DNA from: Candidatus Competibacteraceae bacterium
GTDB taxonomy: Bacteria; Pseudomonadota; Gammaproteobacteria; Competibacterales; Competibacteraceae
DNA: 64,000 nt
Direction of reading: 5' to 3'
Assembly (NCBI GenBank): GCA_003989085.1
Contig: RXIV01000008.1
Span: forward strand, 1 to 64,000
Part shown: positions 42,766-51,784 of the stretch, in pieces
Numbering within the stretch: the first letter of the stretch is position 1
How the letters are laid out: every line of letters begins with the position of its first letter
The notes under the pieces: generated by a model
The model's database searches: none
What the model saw: only the letters and a program-made list of their open reading frames with translations
Told to the model about the DNA's origin: nothing
Made by a program: the position numbers and the translations under genes

Positions 42766-43848
42766 TTATTTGACCCGCCGTAAACTCAACAGCAGCGTCG
42801 CAATCCCTAACGCCGCCATCATCCCGTATTCAAAACCATGTGTGCCGACCGGACTGCCCTTCAGGAACACGTCACGGATAATCAGCAGGTAATAGCGCAA
42901 TGGATTCAGCCAGGTCAGCCATTGCACGCCTTCCGGCATATTCTGGATCGGAAAGGCAAAACCCGACAGCACCACCATCGGTTGAATGACAAAGAACGCC
43001 AGCAGTTGCGCCTGCTGCTGGGTGTCCGAGTAGCTGGAAATCAGCAGACCGATTCCCAGGGTGCTCATTAGAAATAAGCCACTGCCGGCTAGCAGACCTA
43101 CGATGTTGCCCCGGAATGGCACATCGAACCACATCACGGCGATAACGCTGATGAGCAGCACGTCAAACAGGCCAACACTAGCGACAGCCGCCATTTTAGC
43201 GACCAGAAATTCCAATCGCGCCACCGGCGTCACCAGCAACCGTTCCAGCGTTCCAAATTCCCGCTCCCGAACAATGGTCATCGCAGTCAGAATCACAGTG
43301 GTAATCAATACGATGGTGGCAATGATGCCGGGGACGAAATAGGGGCGATCATCCAGATTGTCATTAAACCAGGCCCGTTCTTCGACCTGGATCGGTGGAT
43401 CGAGACCGGCGCTGGTCTGAGCGCTGTGCTGCAACGCTTGGCTGAGTTGCCCGGTGATCATTTGGGCGCTGTTGGAATCGGAACCGTCGGCGATGATCTG
43501 TGCGGTGTGTTTCGTCTCGAAATCCGGCGCAAAGCGCAGCAGGGCACGGACCTGACCGCGATCTATGGACACTGAAGCCGTGGCGACATCCGGCAGATAG
43601 TGCAGGGTAAAACTGCCGGTCGCCGCCACTGCCGCCAGCAGCTCGCGGGTGGTCGCCGTCTGCGCCTGATCCACCACCGCAATTTCAGCATGGTGGACAT
43701 CAAAACTGGCCGCATAACCAAAGGCCATCAATTGAAACAGCGGCGGAATGATCATGAAAAAGCGCATTCGGGGATCGCGCAGCAGTTGTAAAAACTCCTT
43801 GCCGAGCAAGACCCGCAGCCGAATCAGACTGGCCCGCATCGGATTCAT
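42766..43848 (-). CDS. ABC-2 type exporter permease, YbhR/YhhJ-like (second permease)
   Basis: A membrane protein of 360 aa with one N-terminal helix (FFMIIPPLFQLMAFGYAASF), a large periplasmic loop (about 50-180) and five C-terminal helices, the layout of ABC-2 permeases such as YbhR, YbhS and YhhJ. A conserved REREFGTLERLLVTPV motif precedes helix 3 and a QNMPEGVQWLTWLNPLRYYL segment lies near the end. ATG 43848 overlaps the stop of the preceding permease by 4 nt (ATGA). With the ATPase and the other permease it makes a tripartite exporter, usually paired with an HlyD-type adaptor that is not seen here. The substrate is unknown. Confidence 0.9.
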   Translation of the reverse strand: MNPMRASLIRLRVLLGKEFLQLLRDPRMRFFMIIPPLFQLMAFGYAASFDVHHAEIAVVDQAQTATTRELLAAVAATGSFTLHYLPDVATASVSIDRGQVRALLRFAPDFETKHTAQIIADGSDSNSAQMITGQLSQALQHSAQTSAGLDPPIQVEERAWFNDNLDDRPYFVPGIIATIVLITTVILTAMTIVREREFGTLERLLVTPVARLEFLVAKMAAVASVGLFDVLLISVIAVMWFDVPFRGNIVGLLAGSGLFLMSTLGIGLLISSYSDTQQQAQLLAFFVIQPMVVLSGFAFPIQNMPEGVQWLTWLNPLRYYLLIIRDVFLKGSPVGTHGFEYGMMAALGIATLLLSLRRVK

Positions 43849-44948
43849 GGCAATAGCCCCAGTTTCTTCGACCGAACCAGGGTCAAGCGCAGCAGCGCCA
43901 GCGCAATCAGCGCCAGCGCGGCAATCTGACTCCACAGCAACAAGGGTGTAATCCCTTTAAGGAAAATGGCCCGCGCCAGCGCGACGTAATAGCGGGCTGG
44001 CACAATGAGCGTCAGGTATTGCAACGCGGTCGGCATATTTTCAATGGCGAAAATGAATCCAGACAGCAGAAAGGCGGGCAGAAAACTGCTGACCATCGCC
44101 ATTTGGCTGGCTAAAAGCTGATTGCCCGCGTTAATCGAAATCAGCGTCCCCTGCAACATCACCACCAGCAGAAACAGCAAGGACAGCAAGGACAGCATGA
44201 ACAGCGAACCACGCAGCGGCACCCCGAAAATCCATACTGCAACCCCGACCGCAATTGCCAGATCGAGCAGACCAATGACCAGGTACGGCAACAGCTTGCC
44301 GAGCAGAAATTCGCGCCCGGTCAACGGTGTGGTGCGCAACATCACCAGATTGCCCTGTTCCATCTCCCGGGCAATGGTCAGCGACGTCATCATTGCTCCA
44401 ATCACCGCCATGACCATGGCAATCACTCCGGGAATAATCGCTAATCGGCTTTCCTTGGTTTCATTAAACCAGGTGCGATCTTCAATCTGAAGCGGTGGCG
44501 AACCGCCCCGACTCAGCAGATAGTCGTTCACTAGCGCCAGCGTGTAATTGCGCAGCAACCGGGCAGTATTGGCGTCCACTCCATCCAGCAGCAATTGCAA
44601 TCGGGCATCGCCGCGCTCCAGTTGCCGGGCGTAGTCGGGGGGGAAAATCAGCGCCGCCCAGACCTGACCTTTTTGCAAAGCGGCAGTGGCGTCCCGGCGG
44701 TCATTGGAGCGCAGCACGATGTTGAAAGCCCTGCTGGCGGCGAACCGAGCGACCAGTTCCTCGGTCGAGGCATCGCGGGATTGCTGGATGAGGGCAATCG
44801 GCGCTTCATACAAATCCAACCGGATGGCGTAGCCAAACAGGAACAGCAACAGGCTGGGCATCAGCAAAATCAGCGCCAGGCTGCGTGGATCACGCAACAG
44901 GTGCCAGACTTCCTTGCGGGCAATGGCTCGAACATGCTGAACATTCAA
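43845..44948 (-). CDS. ABC-2 type exporter permease (first permease)
   Basis: Paralogous partner of the preceding permease, 367 aa, with the same topology: a first helix (LALILLMPSLLLFLFGYAI), a large extracytoplasmic domain, and C-terminal helices including EMEQGNLVMLRTTPL, the cytoplasmic coupling region. It is overlapped by 4 nt at both ends (ATPase upstream, second permease downstream), so the three genes are translationally coupled and probably form one heterodimeric transporter. Confidence 0.9.
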   Translation of the reverse strand: MNVQHVRAIARKEVWHLLRDPRSLALILLMPSLLLFLFGYAIRLDLYEAPIALIQQSRDASTEELVARFAASRAFNIVLRSNDRRDATAALQKGQVWAALIFPPDYARQLERGDARLQLLLDGVDANTARLLRNYTLALVNDYLLSRGGSPPLQIEDRTWFNETKESRLAIIPGVIAMVMAVIGAMMTSLTIAREMEQGNLVMLRTTPLTGREFLLGKLLPYLVIGLLDLAIAVGVAVWIFGVPLRGSLFMLSLLSLLFLLVVMLQGTLISINAGNQLLASQMAMVSSFLPAFLLSGFIFAIENMPTALQYLTLIVPARYYVALARAIFLKGITPLLLWSQIAALALIALALLRLTLVRSKKLGLLP

Positions 44949-45895
44949 CCGTCGTTCTCCTCCAGCACCGCCACAAAGGCATCCTCCAGTTCTGGCGTAG
45001 CGGGATGCAGCGCCGTTACCGTCAGCCGTCGTGCGGTGGCGGCCTGGTCAATCCGCGCCCGTAGCGCCGCCGGATCGGTTCCGGCATGGAGGCGAATCCG
45101 CAATTGCCCGGCATGAGGAATGACTTCGCGCACTTCCGGCCAGTCTTGGGCCAGCCGCTCGAAAATCACGGCATCGGGGCTGTCCAGCTCCAGGATGGGG
45201 GTGGGCAACGGGCGGCGCAACAGAGTTTCTGGTTCACCCTCGGCGACGATGCGACCGGCCTGCATCAGCGCTAGCCGGTCGCAGAATAGCGCCTCGTCCA
45301 TGTAATGGGTCGTGACCAGAATGCCGATGCCGCTATCGGCCAGGGTGTAGATCAGTTCCCAGAACCGTTGACGGGCCATCGGATCCACGCCAGAGGTCGG
45401 TTCGTCCAGGAACAGCACCTGTGGCTCATGCAGCAGCGCTGCCGCCAATCCCAGCCGCTGTTGGTAGCCCAGTGGCAAGGTTCCAGCCATCACCGCCTGA
45501 CGATCCGTCAGATTGAGCAGGTGCAGCGTGGCGTCTACCCGGTCGCGGCGGCGAACTCCGGTCAGCCCGTATAGCCCGGCTTGCAGCTTGAGATTTTCCA
45601 GCACGGTCAGATCACCGTATAGGGAGAACCGTTGGGCAACGTAGCCGATTTGACCGCGCGCACGGCGGGCATGGCGCACCATGTCGACTCCGGCCACCTC
45701 GATTCGTCCGTCTGTCGGTGGCAGCATCCCGCATAACATGCGGATGGCGGTGGTTTTACCCGCGCCATTCGCGCCCAGTAGGCCAAACACCTCGCCGGGA
45801 TGAACCGCCACCTGAATCCGGTCAACGGCGGTGAACTCGCCGAAACGGCGACTTAGATCTTCAGCGCGGATCAGAGGCGCTGTGTCCGTCTTCAA
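44945..45895 (-). CDS. ABC transporter ATP-binding protein
   Basis: The ATPase (316 aa) of the exporter. It has Walker A GLLGANGAGKTTAIR (about 39-53), Q-loop VAQRFSLYGDLTVLEN, an LSGGQ variant reading LPLGYQQRLGLAAALL, Walker B VLFLDEPTSGVDP and the H-loop LVTTHYMDEAL. The signature is LPLGYQQ rather than LSGGQ. The C-terminal 80 residues form a DUF4162-like extension. It belongs to the YbhF/CcmA-like family of drug or lipid exporters. It heads the three-gene operon and is followed at once by the first permease. Confidence 0.92.
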   Translation of the reverse strand: MKTDTAPLIRAEDLSRRFGEFTAVDRIQVAVHPGEVFGLLGANGAGKTTAIRMLCGMLPPTDGRIEVAGVDMVRHARRARGQIGYVAQRFSLYGDLTVLENLKLQAGLYGLTGVRRRDRVDATLHLLNLTDRQAVMAGTLPLGYQQRLGLAAALLHEPQVLFLDEPTSGVDPMARQRFWELIYTLADSGIGILVTTHYMDEALFCDRLALMQAGRIVAEGEPETLLRRPLPTPILELDSPDAVIFERLAQDWPEVREVIPHAGQLRIRLHAGTDPAALRARIDQAATARRLTVTALHPATPELEDAFVAVLEENDG

Positions 45896-45931
45896 GGCGG
45901 ACTCGCTGCCGGCGATTCAAGGGGATTCACT

Positions 45932-46381
45932 TCACTTCACCCGCTGCCACTGTTGCTGCTTGCTGAAAAACATCCATTTTCCGGTGACTTCCAGAGTCTT
46001 GCCGCCATCGATCAGCCTGGCCTTGCTGCTGTAGACACCACCATCCGCCGGGTTGAAAATTTTGCCATCCGTCCATTGATCGCCTTCTTTCTTCAAGTCC
46101 CACAGAATCTTCATCCCGACCAGCGGCTGATCTTTCTGGTCGCCTTCACACTTGCTGCACGTTTTTTCCTTCGCGCCTTCCAGCAGTTCGACAATCTTTC
46201 CGGTCAGCACACCGTTGTTTTCCGTAATCTGGATGATGCTTTTTGGTTTGCCGGATTGGTCGTCGATGGTTTTCCATTGGCCGACCGGCGAATGGGAATC
46301 AGCAGCATGGGCCGCGCCCAGTAAAGCCAGACTGCACAGGACGCCCAGATTGGCACTGAGTCGGATCGTGGTCATGGTCAT
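45932..46381 (-). CDS. Exported DUF2147 protein
   Basis: A 149-aa secreted protein with signal sequence (LGVLCSLALLGAAHA) and a DUF2147 domain: GQWKTIDDQSGKPKSIIQI, VGMKILWDLKKEG and GKIFNPADGGVYSSKA are all typical of the family. A CSKC pair (about 74-77) is present. The family folds as a lipocalin-like beta barrel, but its ligand is unknown. GGAG precedes ATG 46381. It lies 36 nt downstream of nothing and upstream of the ABC operon on the same strand. Confidence 0.88.
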   Translation of the reverse strand: MTMTTIRLSANLGVLCSLALLGAAHAADSHSPVGQWKTIDDQSGKPKSIIQITENNGVLTGKIVELLEGAKEKTCSKCEGDQKDQPLVGMKILWDLKKEGDQWTDGKIFNPADGGVYSSKARLIDGGKTLEVTGKWMFFSKQQQWQRVK

Positions 46382-46877
46382 GGCGGGGTCTCCTTAAGGA
46401 CTCTTGGAAGATTCTGACGATTCAAGCGCATCACGTTACGATTCCAAAGTGTAGGACGGGTTACGGCTGCCTGGTACATAGCGGCCGTTATGGAGCCATG
46501 TCAGGATGCCCATTGAGCGGCGGTTACTACGACTGATTCTGATCGTTAACGATGTGCCGATTATCTGCGACTATCAGTGCGCCGGGCCGCTGGATGGCGG
46601 GCTTTAGCCTTGATGGGCTAGGCATCGCGCTGAATGTGGCCGGGTTCATTGCACTGGAACGGGCGTTGTTGCGGCTGCTGTAGCGGCTGGACATCTGCAA
46701 TCGGCCTTATTAACTGGATGATAATAAACTGATCATCTCCGCACCCGGATTGACCAGCGCCGCATTTCCCCAAAAAAGGCAAGCAATTAGCCTGTTGCAG
46801 AATTAAGATAGAACCTGATGGACGCGGCTAAAAACCAACGCAAATCCTGAACCGCTGGCGAACTCAACGAGGCTCCC
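46382..46877. other. Long intergenic region without recognised genes
   Basis: Nearly 500 bp between the divergent DUF2147 and ecm genes. Only two frames of about 30 codons exist (46506-46607 and an overlapping one near 46595-46684); neither resembles a known protein. AT-rich stretches at 46720-46740 and 46780-46810 may carry the ecm promoter. I see no clear operator. Confidence 0.4.
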
Positions 46878-48881
46878 ATGACCCCCCCGATCAAACGCGA
46901 CAAACCCTGGCTGATGCGGACCTATTCCGGCCATTCTTCTGCCAAGGCCTCCAACGAACTGTATCGCACCAATCTGAGCAAGGGGCAGACCGGCCTGTCG
47001 GTGGCCTTCGACCTGCCCACCCAGACGGGCTACGATTCCGACCATCCGCTGGCTCGGGGCGAAGTCGGCAAGGTGGGCGTACCGATTGGCAACATCAGCG
47101 ACATGGCGGCGTTGTTCGATCAAATCCCGCTCGGCCAGATGAACACCTCGATGACCATCAACGCCACCGCCGCCTGGTTGCTGGCGCTGTACGTCGCGGT
47201 GGCCGAACGGCAGGGCGCAACCCCGGCGCAACTGCAAGGCACCACCCAGAACGACATTCTCAAGGAATATCTGTCGCGGGGCACCTACATTTTTCCGCCG
47301 CAGCCCTCGGTGCGGCTGATTACTGACATCATCGCCTACACGGTCAAACACATTCCCAAGTGGAATCCGACCAACATCTGCAGCTACCACTTGCAGGAAG
47401 CTGGCGCGACCCCGACCCAGGAACTGGCCTACGCCCTGTCTACCGCCATCGCTATTCTCGATGCGGTGCGCGATTCCGGCCAGATTGGCGCCGAAGGGTT
47501 CGAGCAGGTGGTCGGGCGGATTTCGTTCTTCGTCAACGCCGGTATCCGTTTCATCGAGGAAACCTGCAAGATGCGGGCATTCGGCGAGATGTGGGACCAG
47601 CTGGCCCAGAAACGCTATGGCGCGCAAAGCGAAGAAATGCGCCGCTTCCGTTACGGCGTGCAGGTCAATTCGCTCGGTCTGACTGAGGCACAGCCGGAAA
47701 ACAATGTGCAGCGGATCGTGCTGGAAATGCTCGGTGTCAGCCTGTCTAAAAAGGCCCGTGCCCGCGCCATTCAGCTCCCGGCCTGGAATGAGGCGCTTGG
47801 TCTACCACGCCCCTGGGATCAGCAATGGGCGTTGCGGATGCAGCAAGTCCTGTCCTTTGAAACCGATTTGCTGGAATACGGCGATATTTTCGACGGCTCG
47901 CCGGTCATCGCCGCCAAGGTCAAATCACTGGTCGAGGGCGCGATGGCGGAAATGGCCCGGGTCCAGGAACAGGGCGGCATGGTGCAGGCGATTGAGTCCG
48001 GCTATGTCAAGCGGCAACTGGTGACCAGCCACACCGAGCGGATGCGGGCGATTGAACGCGGCGATCTCAAGATCGTCGGTCTGAACTGCTACCGGGAAAC
48101 CGAGGTGTCGCCACTGACCGGCGGCGTGGACAGCGGCATCATGAAGGTCGATCCCCGCGCCGAACGCGAGCAGATTGAGCGGCTCAACGCCTTCCGCGCC
48201 CAGCGCAATGCTACCGAGGTCAAGGCGGCGCTGGCGAATCTGACCGAGACTGCCCGCAGCGGAGCCAACATCATGCCGGCGTCGATCCTGTGCGCTCATG
48301 CCGGGGTGACGACCGGTGAATGGTCGCAGACCCTGCGCGACATCTTCGGCGAATACCGCGCCCCGACCGGGATCGACATTCCCGCCAATGACGATAGTCG
48401 CGGGGCGCGGGCGGTGGCGATTCGCAGCCAGGTCACCCAGACCGGCGCAGAACTGGGCCGGCCACTGCGACTGCTGATCGGCAAGCCGGGTCTGGATGGC
48501 CATAGCAACGGTGCAGAGCAGATTGCGGTCAAAGGCCGTGATGTCGGCTTTGAGATCGTCTACGAGGGCATTCGCCTGACCCCGGAACAGATCGCCAAGG
48601 CAGCGCTGGAAGAAGGCGTGCATCTGATCGGGTTATCGGTGCTGTCCGGTAGCCATGTCGAGATGGTTGAAGATGTGTTCAATCAACTGGATCAGGTCGG
48701 CTTGAAAGGCTTGCCAGTGGTGATTGGCGGCATCATTCCGGAAAGCGACGCCGCACTGCTGAAAGAGCGGGGCATCGCCGCCGTCTACACCCCGAAGGAC
48801 ATTGATATGAACGGGATCATGGTGGATATCCTGAATCTGATCCGCAAACACCACGAGCTGCCCCCGGTTGCGGCGATATGA
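46878..48881 (+). CDS. ecm: Ethylmalonyl-CoA mutase (coenzyme B12 dependent)
   Basis: A B12 radical mutase (667 aa) converting (2R)-ethylmalonyl-CoA to methylsuccinyl-CoA. It starts KPWLMRTYSGHSSAKASNEL, a hallmark of the MeaA/Ecm clade as opposed to methylmalonyl-CoA mutase; SVAFDLPTQTGYDSDHPLAR and QPSVRLITDIIAYT belong to the substrate barrel. The C-terminal cobalamin domain has the axial-ligand motif LDGHSNG with His542 and LIGLSVLSGSHVEM. The following meaB overlaps by 4 nt, and ccr comes next, so the three encode the reductive carboxylation and rearrangement steps of the ethylmalonyl-CoA pathway. Confidence 0.93.
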   Translation: MTPPIKRDKPWLMRTYSGHSSAKASNELYRTNLSKGQTGLSVAFDLPTQTGYDSDHPLARGEVGKVGVPIGNISDMAALFDQIPLGQMNTSMTINATAAWLLALYVAVAERQGATPAQLQGTTQNDILKEYLSRGTYIFPPQPSVRLITDIIAYTVKHIPKWNPTNICSYHLQEAGATPTQELAYALSTAIAILDAVRDSGQIGAEGFEQVVGRISFFVNAGIRFIEETCKMRAFGEMWDQLAQKRYGAQSEEMRRFRYGVQVNSLGLTEAQPENNVQRIVLEMLGVSLSKKARARAIQLPAWNEALGLPRPWDQQWALRMQQVLSFETDLLEYGDIFDGSPVIAAKVKSLVEGAMAEMARVQEQGGMVQAIESGYVKRQLVTSHTERMRAIERGDLKIVGLNCYRETEVSPLTGGVDSGIMKVDPRAEREQIERLNAFRAQRNATEVKAALANLTETARSGANIMPASILCAHAGVTTGEWSQTLRDIFGEYRAPTGIDIPANDDSRGARAVAIRSQVTQTGAELGRPLRLLIGKPGLDGHSNGAEQIAVKGRDVGFEIVYEGIRLTPEQIAKAALEEGVHLIGLSVLSGSHVEMVEDVFNQLDQVGLKGLPVVIGGIIPESDAALLKERGIAAVYTPKDIDMNGIMVDILNLIRKHHELPPVAAI

Positions 48882-49861
48882 CCCGGACGGCGCTTCCTGA
48901 ACCGGCGGCGCTGGCCTTTGCGGTCAGCGCCCGTGACCGGCTGGCGCTGGCGCAGGCGCTTAACCTGCTCGATGATCGTCGGCCCGCCGCCCGTCAATGT
49001 GCAGCGGCTTTTCTGGAGGCGCTGCCAGCGGAAAAACAGGAAGGTGGCGGCCATTTGATCGGCATCACCGGCCCGCCCGGTGCGGGTAAATCCTCGTTGA
49101 CTGCGGCGCTGATTCAGGTGTGGCGGCGGCGCGGGTTGAAGGTCGCGATTCTGGCGGTCGATCCCTCCAGTCCAATCAGTGGCGGTGCGTTGCTCGGTGA
49201 CCGGCTGCGGATGCACGCTAGCGGTGCGGATCGGGAGGTCTTCATCCGCTCGCTGGCCTGTCGCGGTGAATTTGGCGGACTCAGTGCTGAAGTATGGCCG
49301 ATGAGCCTGGCGATGCTGGCCGCGTTTGATGTCGTGCTGGTCGAAACCGTGGGCGTGGGTCAAAAAGAGATCGATGTATCGAAAATGACCGATACCACCT
49401 GTTTCGTCGCCCAACCGGCCTCCGGCGACAGCATCCAGTTTTTGAAAGCCGGCATCATGGAAATCCCGCACGTCATCGTCGTCAACAAGGAAGATATCGG
49501 CATGGCGGCGCGGAAAACCCTATCGGAACTGAAAACTACACTGGGCCGGCGCACCGATGCGGATGGTTGGCAAGCCCCGGCCTTATCCGCGAGCGCTGCC
49601 TTGGGTAGCGGTATTGAAGCTTTGGCCGATGCGTTGGACAGTCATCGGCAATGGCTATTGGAGCGCGGGCAATTTGCCGCCCGCCGCCGGCGTTGCCAAG
49701 CCGAATGGCTGGTCAAACACCTGCGCGAGGAATTCGGTCGCTATGGGATTAACCGGCTGGGCGGCGAGGCGGTCCTGTTTGCAGAACTGACGGATGCGCC
49801 GCGCCGCTCACCGATTGCCGCCTACGACGATTTGCGCATCCGTATTCTCCCGCAGGACTAA
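48878..49861 (+). CDS. meaB: MeaB/ArgK-type G-protein chaperone of B12 mutase
   Basis: A GTPase of 327 aa that loads and protects the adenosylcobalamin mutase. Motifs: Walker A GITGPPGAGKSSLTAAL (about 63-78), VDPSSPISGGALLGDRLRM, Walker B region VVLVETVGVGQKEIDV, and the base-recognition VVNKEDI. It starts inside the ecm stop (ATGA overlap), giving translational coupling, so its client is almost certainly the ethylmalonyl-CoA mutase encoded just before it. Confidence 0.94.
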   Translation: MTRTALPEPAALAFAVSARDRLALAQALNLLDDRRPAARQCAAAFLEALPAEKQEGGGHLIGITGPPGAGKSSLTAALIQVWRRRGLKVAILAVDPSSPISGGALLGDRLRMHASGADREVFIRSLACRGEFGGLSAEVWPMSLAMLAAFDVVLVETVGVGQKEIDVSKMTDTTCFVAQPASGDSIQFLKAGIMEIPHVIVVNKEDIGMAARKTLSELKTTLGRRTDADGWQAPALSASAALGSGIEALADALDSHRQWLLERGQFAARRRRCQAEWLVKHLREEFGRYGINRLGGEAVLFAELTDAPRRSPIAAYDDLRIRILPQD

Positions 49862-49922
49862 CCGCTCACTCGCCAATCCCTAAACCAAACAAACAACCCC
49901 AACAAGAGAGGAATGCAGCAAA

Positions 49923-51677
49923 ATGACTAAAGAACTCTACAACCTCGGTGAAATGCCCCCGTTGGGCGTAATTCCCAAGAAAATGCACGCCTGGCTGATC
50001 CGGGCCGAGCGTTTCGGCAAGCCGACTGAAGCGTTCAAGCAGGAAGTGGTGGACGTGCCGAGCATCGCCGATGACGAAGTGCTGGTTTACGTCATGGCGG
50101 CCGGCATCAACTACAACAACGTCTGGGCCGGGCTGGGCATTCCGGTCAATGTGATCGGCGCTCGCAACAAGGCCGGCGAACCGGAAGATTTCCACATTGG
50201 CGGTAGCGACGCCTCCGGTATCGTCTACAAAATTGGCAAGGACGTGACCCACGTCAAAGTCGGCGATGAAGTGGTGATGCACTGCGGCACTTGGGATCGC
50301 AACTGTGAGTGGGTCAAGGGCGGCGGCGATCCGATGTACTCGCCCAGCTTCCGCATCTGGGGTTATGAAACCAATTACGGCAGTTTCGCCCAGTTTACCA
50401 AGGTGCAGGCCCAACAGTGCATGCCCAAACCCAAGCACATGAACTGGGAAGAAGCCGCAGCCTATGTGCTGGTCGGCGCGACGGCTTGGCGGATGCTGCA
50501 TGGCTGGGGGACGAATGCGGTCAAGAAGGGCGACGTGGTGCTGGTTTGGGGCGGGGCAGGTGGTCTCGGTTCGATGGCGATCCAGATTGCCAAGGCAGCC
50601 GGCGCAACCCCAGTAGCGATGGTGTCGGGTGAAGACAAGTTCGATTACTGCATGAAGCTCGGCGCAAAAGGCTGCATCAATCGCAATCGGTTCGACCATT
50701 GGGGAATGTTGCCGCACTGGAAAGACAGCGTTGGTTACTCCAAGTGGCTAAAAGGCGTCCGGGGATTTGGCGCGGCGATCTGGGAGGTGCTGGGCGAGAA
50801 ACGCGCCCCGAATATCGTGTTCGAGCATCCCGGTGAAACGACGATCCCTTCGTCCATCTTCGTCTGCGAAACCGGTGGCCTAGTCGCAGTCTGCGCGGGC
50901 ACCACCGGTTACAACGCCACAGTCGATCTGCGTTATCTATGGATGCGCCAGAAACGCCTGCAAGGCTCGCATTTCGCCAACGCCGAACAGGCTTATCAGA
51001 TGAACGAACTGGCTCTGCGCGGATTGCTCGATCCCTGCATGTCGCGAGCCTTCACTTACGCCGAATTGCCGGTGGCGCATCAGTTGATGCACGACAACAA
51101 ACACCCGCATGGCAATATGTCGGTGCTGATCGGTGCGACTGAATTCGGCCTCGGCGTGAGCGGCAAACCGCCGGTGGCGATCCCGCATCCGAGCCTGCCC
51201 AAAGGCGATGTTCACACCACCCCGCATCCCTACCCGATGTCTGAACCGTTGCCCAGCATAGCCCAGGCGGAATCCCTTACCATCACGGATGACGGTACCC
51301 TGGTTCGTGATTTGATGCATCGCGGTATCGTTTCCTGTTCGCCGGACGATACGATCGGAACCGTTGCCAAGATTATGATCAAGAAGGAGATTCATGCGGT
51401 CGTGGTCATGGACGCCGCCGGCAAGGCGGTCGGCGTGGTGTCGCAGACCGATATGGTGCTGGCGCGGCAGGGCCGGACTCCTGCCGAGGCGCGAGCGCTG
51501 TTGACCAAGGATATCATGACCCCTGGCTGTGCAACCTGCGACGCCGGTATCCTGCTGAGCGAGGCTGTCAGCCAGATGACCGGACGGCGGATGCACCGAC
51601 TGGTGGTCACCGAAAACGACCAGCCAGTGGGCGTGATCTCCATGACCGATGTGGTGCGCAAGATCATTGGCGAGTAG
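49923..51677 (+). CDS. ccr: Crotonyl-CoA carboxylase/reductase with C-terminal tandem CBS domains
   Basis: Ccr reduces crotonyl-CoA with NADPH while fixing CO2 to give ethylmalonyl-CoA. Residues 1 to about 440 are a full zinc-independent MDR fold: [48 protein letters not shown], the nucleotide site [18 protein letters not shown], and [16 protein letters not shown]. After a Pro-rich linker ([16 protein letters not shown]) the protein continues with two CBS domains (about 460-515 and 525-584: [60 protein letters not shown]). Typical Ccr proteins stop near 430-450 residues. CBS pairs usually bind AMP/ATP or SAM, so allosteric control is likely (inference). Confidence 0.93.
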   Translation: MTKELYNLGEMPPLGVIPKKMHAWLIRAERFGKPTEAFKQEVVDVPSIADDEVLVYVMAAGINYNNVWAGLGIPVNVIGARNKAGEPEDFHIGGSDASGIVYKIGKDVTHVKVGDEVVMHCGTWDRNCEWVKGGGDPMYSPSFRIWGYETNYGSFAQFTKVQAQQCMPKPKHMNWEEAAAYVLVGATAWRMLHGWGTNAVKKGDVVLVWGGAGGLGSMAIQIAKAAGATPVAMVSGEDKFDYCMKLGAKGCINRNRFDHWGMLPHWKDSVGYSKWLKGVRGFGAAIWEVLGEKRAPNIVFEHPGETTIPSSIFVCETGGLVAVCAGTTGYNATVDLRYLWMRQKRLQGSHFANAEQAYQMNELALRGLLDPCMSRAFTYAELPVAHQLMHDNKHPHGNMSVLIGATEFGLGVSGKPPVAIPHPSLPKGDVHTTPHPYPMSEPLPSIAQAESLTITDDGTLVRDLMHRGIVSCSPDDTIGTVAKIMIKKEIHAVVVMDAAGKAVGVVSQTDMVLARQGRTPAEARALLTKDIMTPGCATCDAGILLSEAVSQMTGRRMHRLVVTENDQPVGVISMTDVVRKIIGE

Positions 51678-51711
51678 CTGATTTGTGGCGCGGGTTTCCA
51701 GCCCGCTACGA

Positions 51712-51748
51712 CTCCCTTCTCTACCGCAAACGCTGAGAAGGGAGCTTT
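51712..51748 (+). terminator. Hairpin with weak T-tract after ccr
   Basis: CTCCCTTCTC (51712-51721) pairs perfectly with GAGAAGGGAG (51735-51744), followed by CTTTC. A second small stem (GCGGGT-TTCCA-GCCCGC, 51690-51706) precedes it. This probably ends the ecm-meaB-ccr transcript at least in part. Confidence 0.45.
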
Positions 51749-51784
51749 CATTAATCCTGCTAAAACGATGGAGTGCGTCCCCGT

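Noticed and set aside
46506..46690. Small genes in the region upstream of ecm.
   Set aside because: The two frames have about 30 codons each, no good ribosome site and no similarity I recognise.
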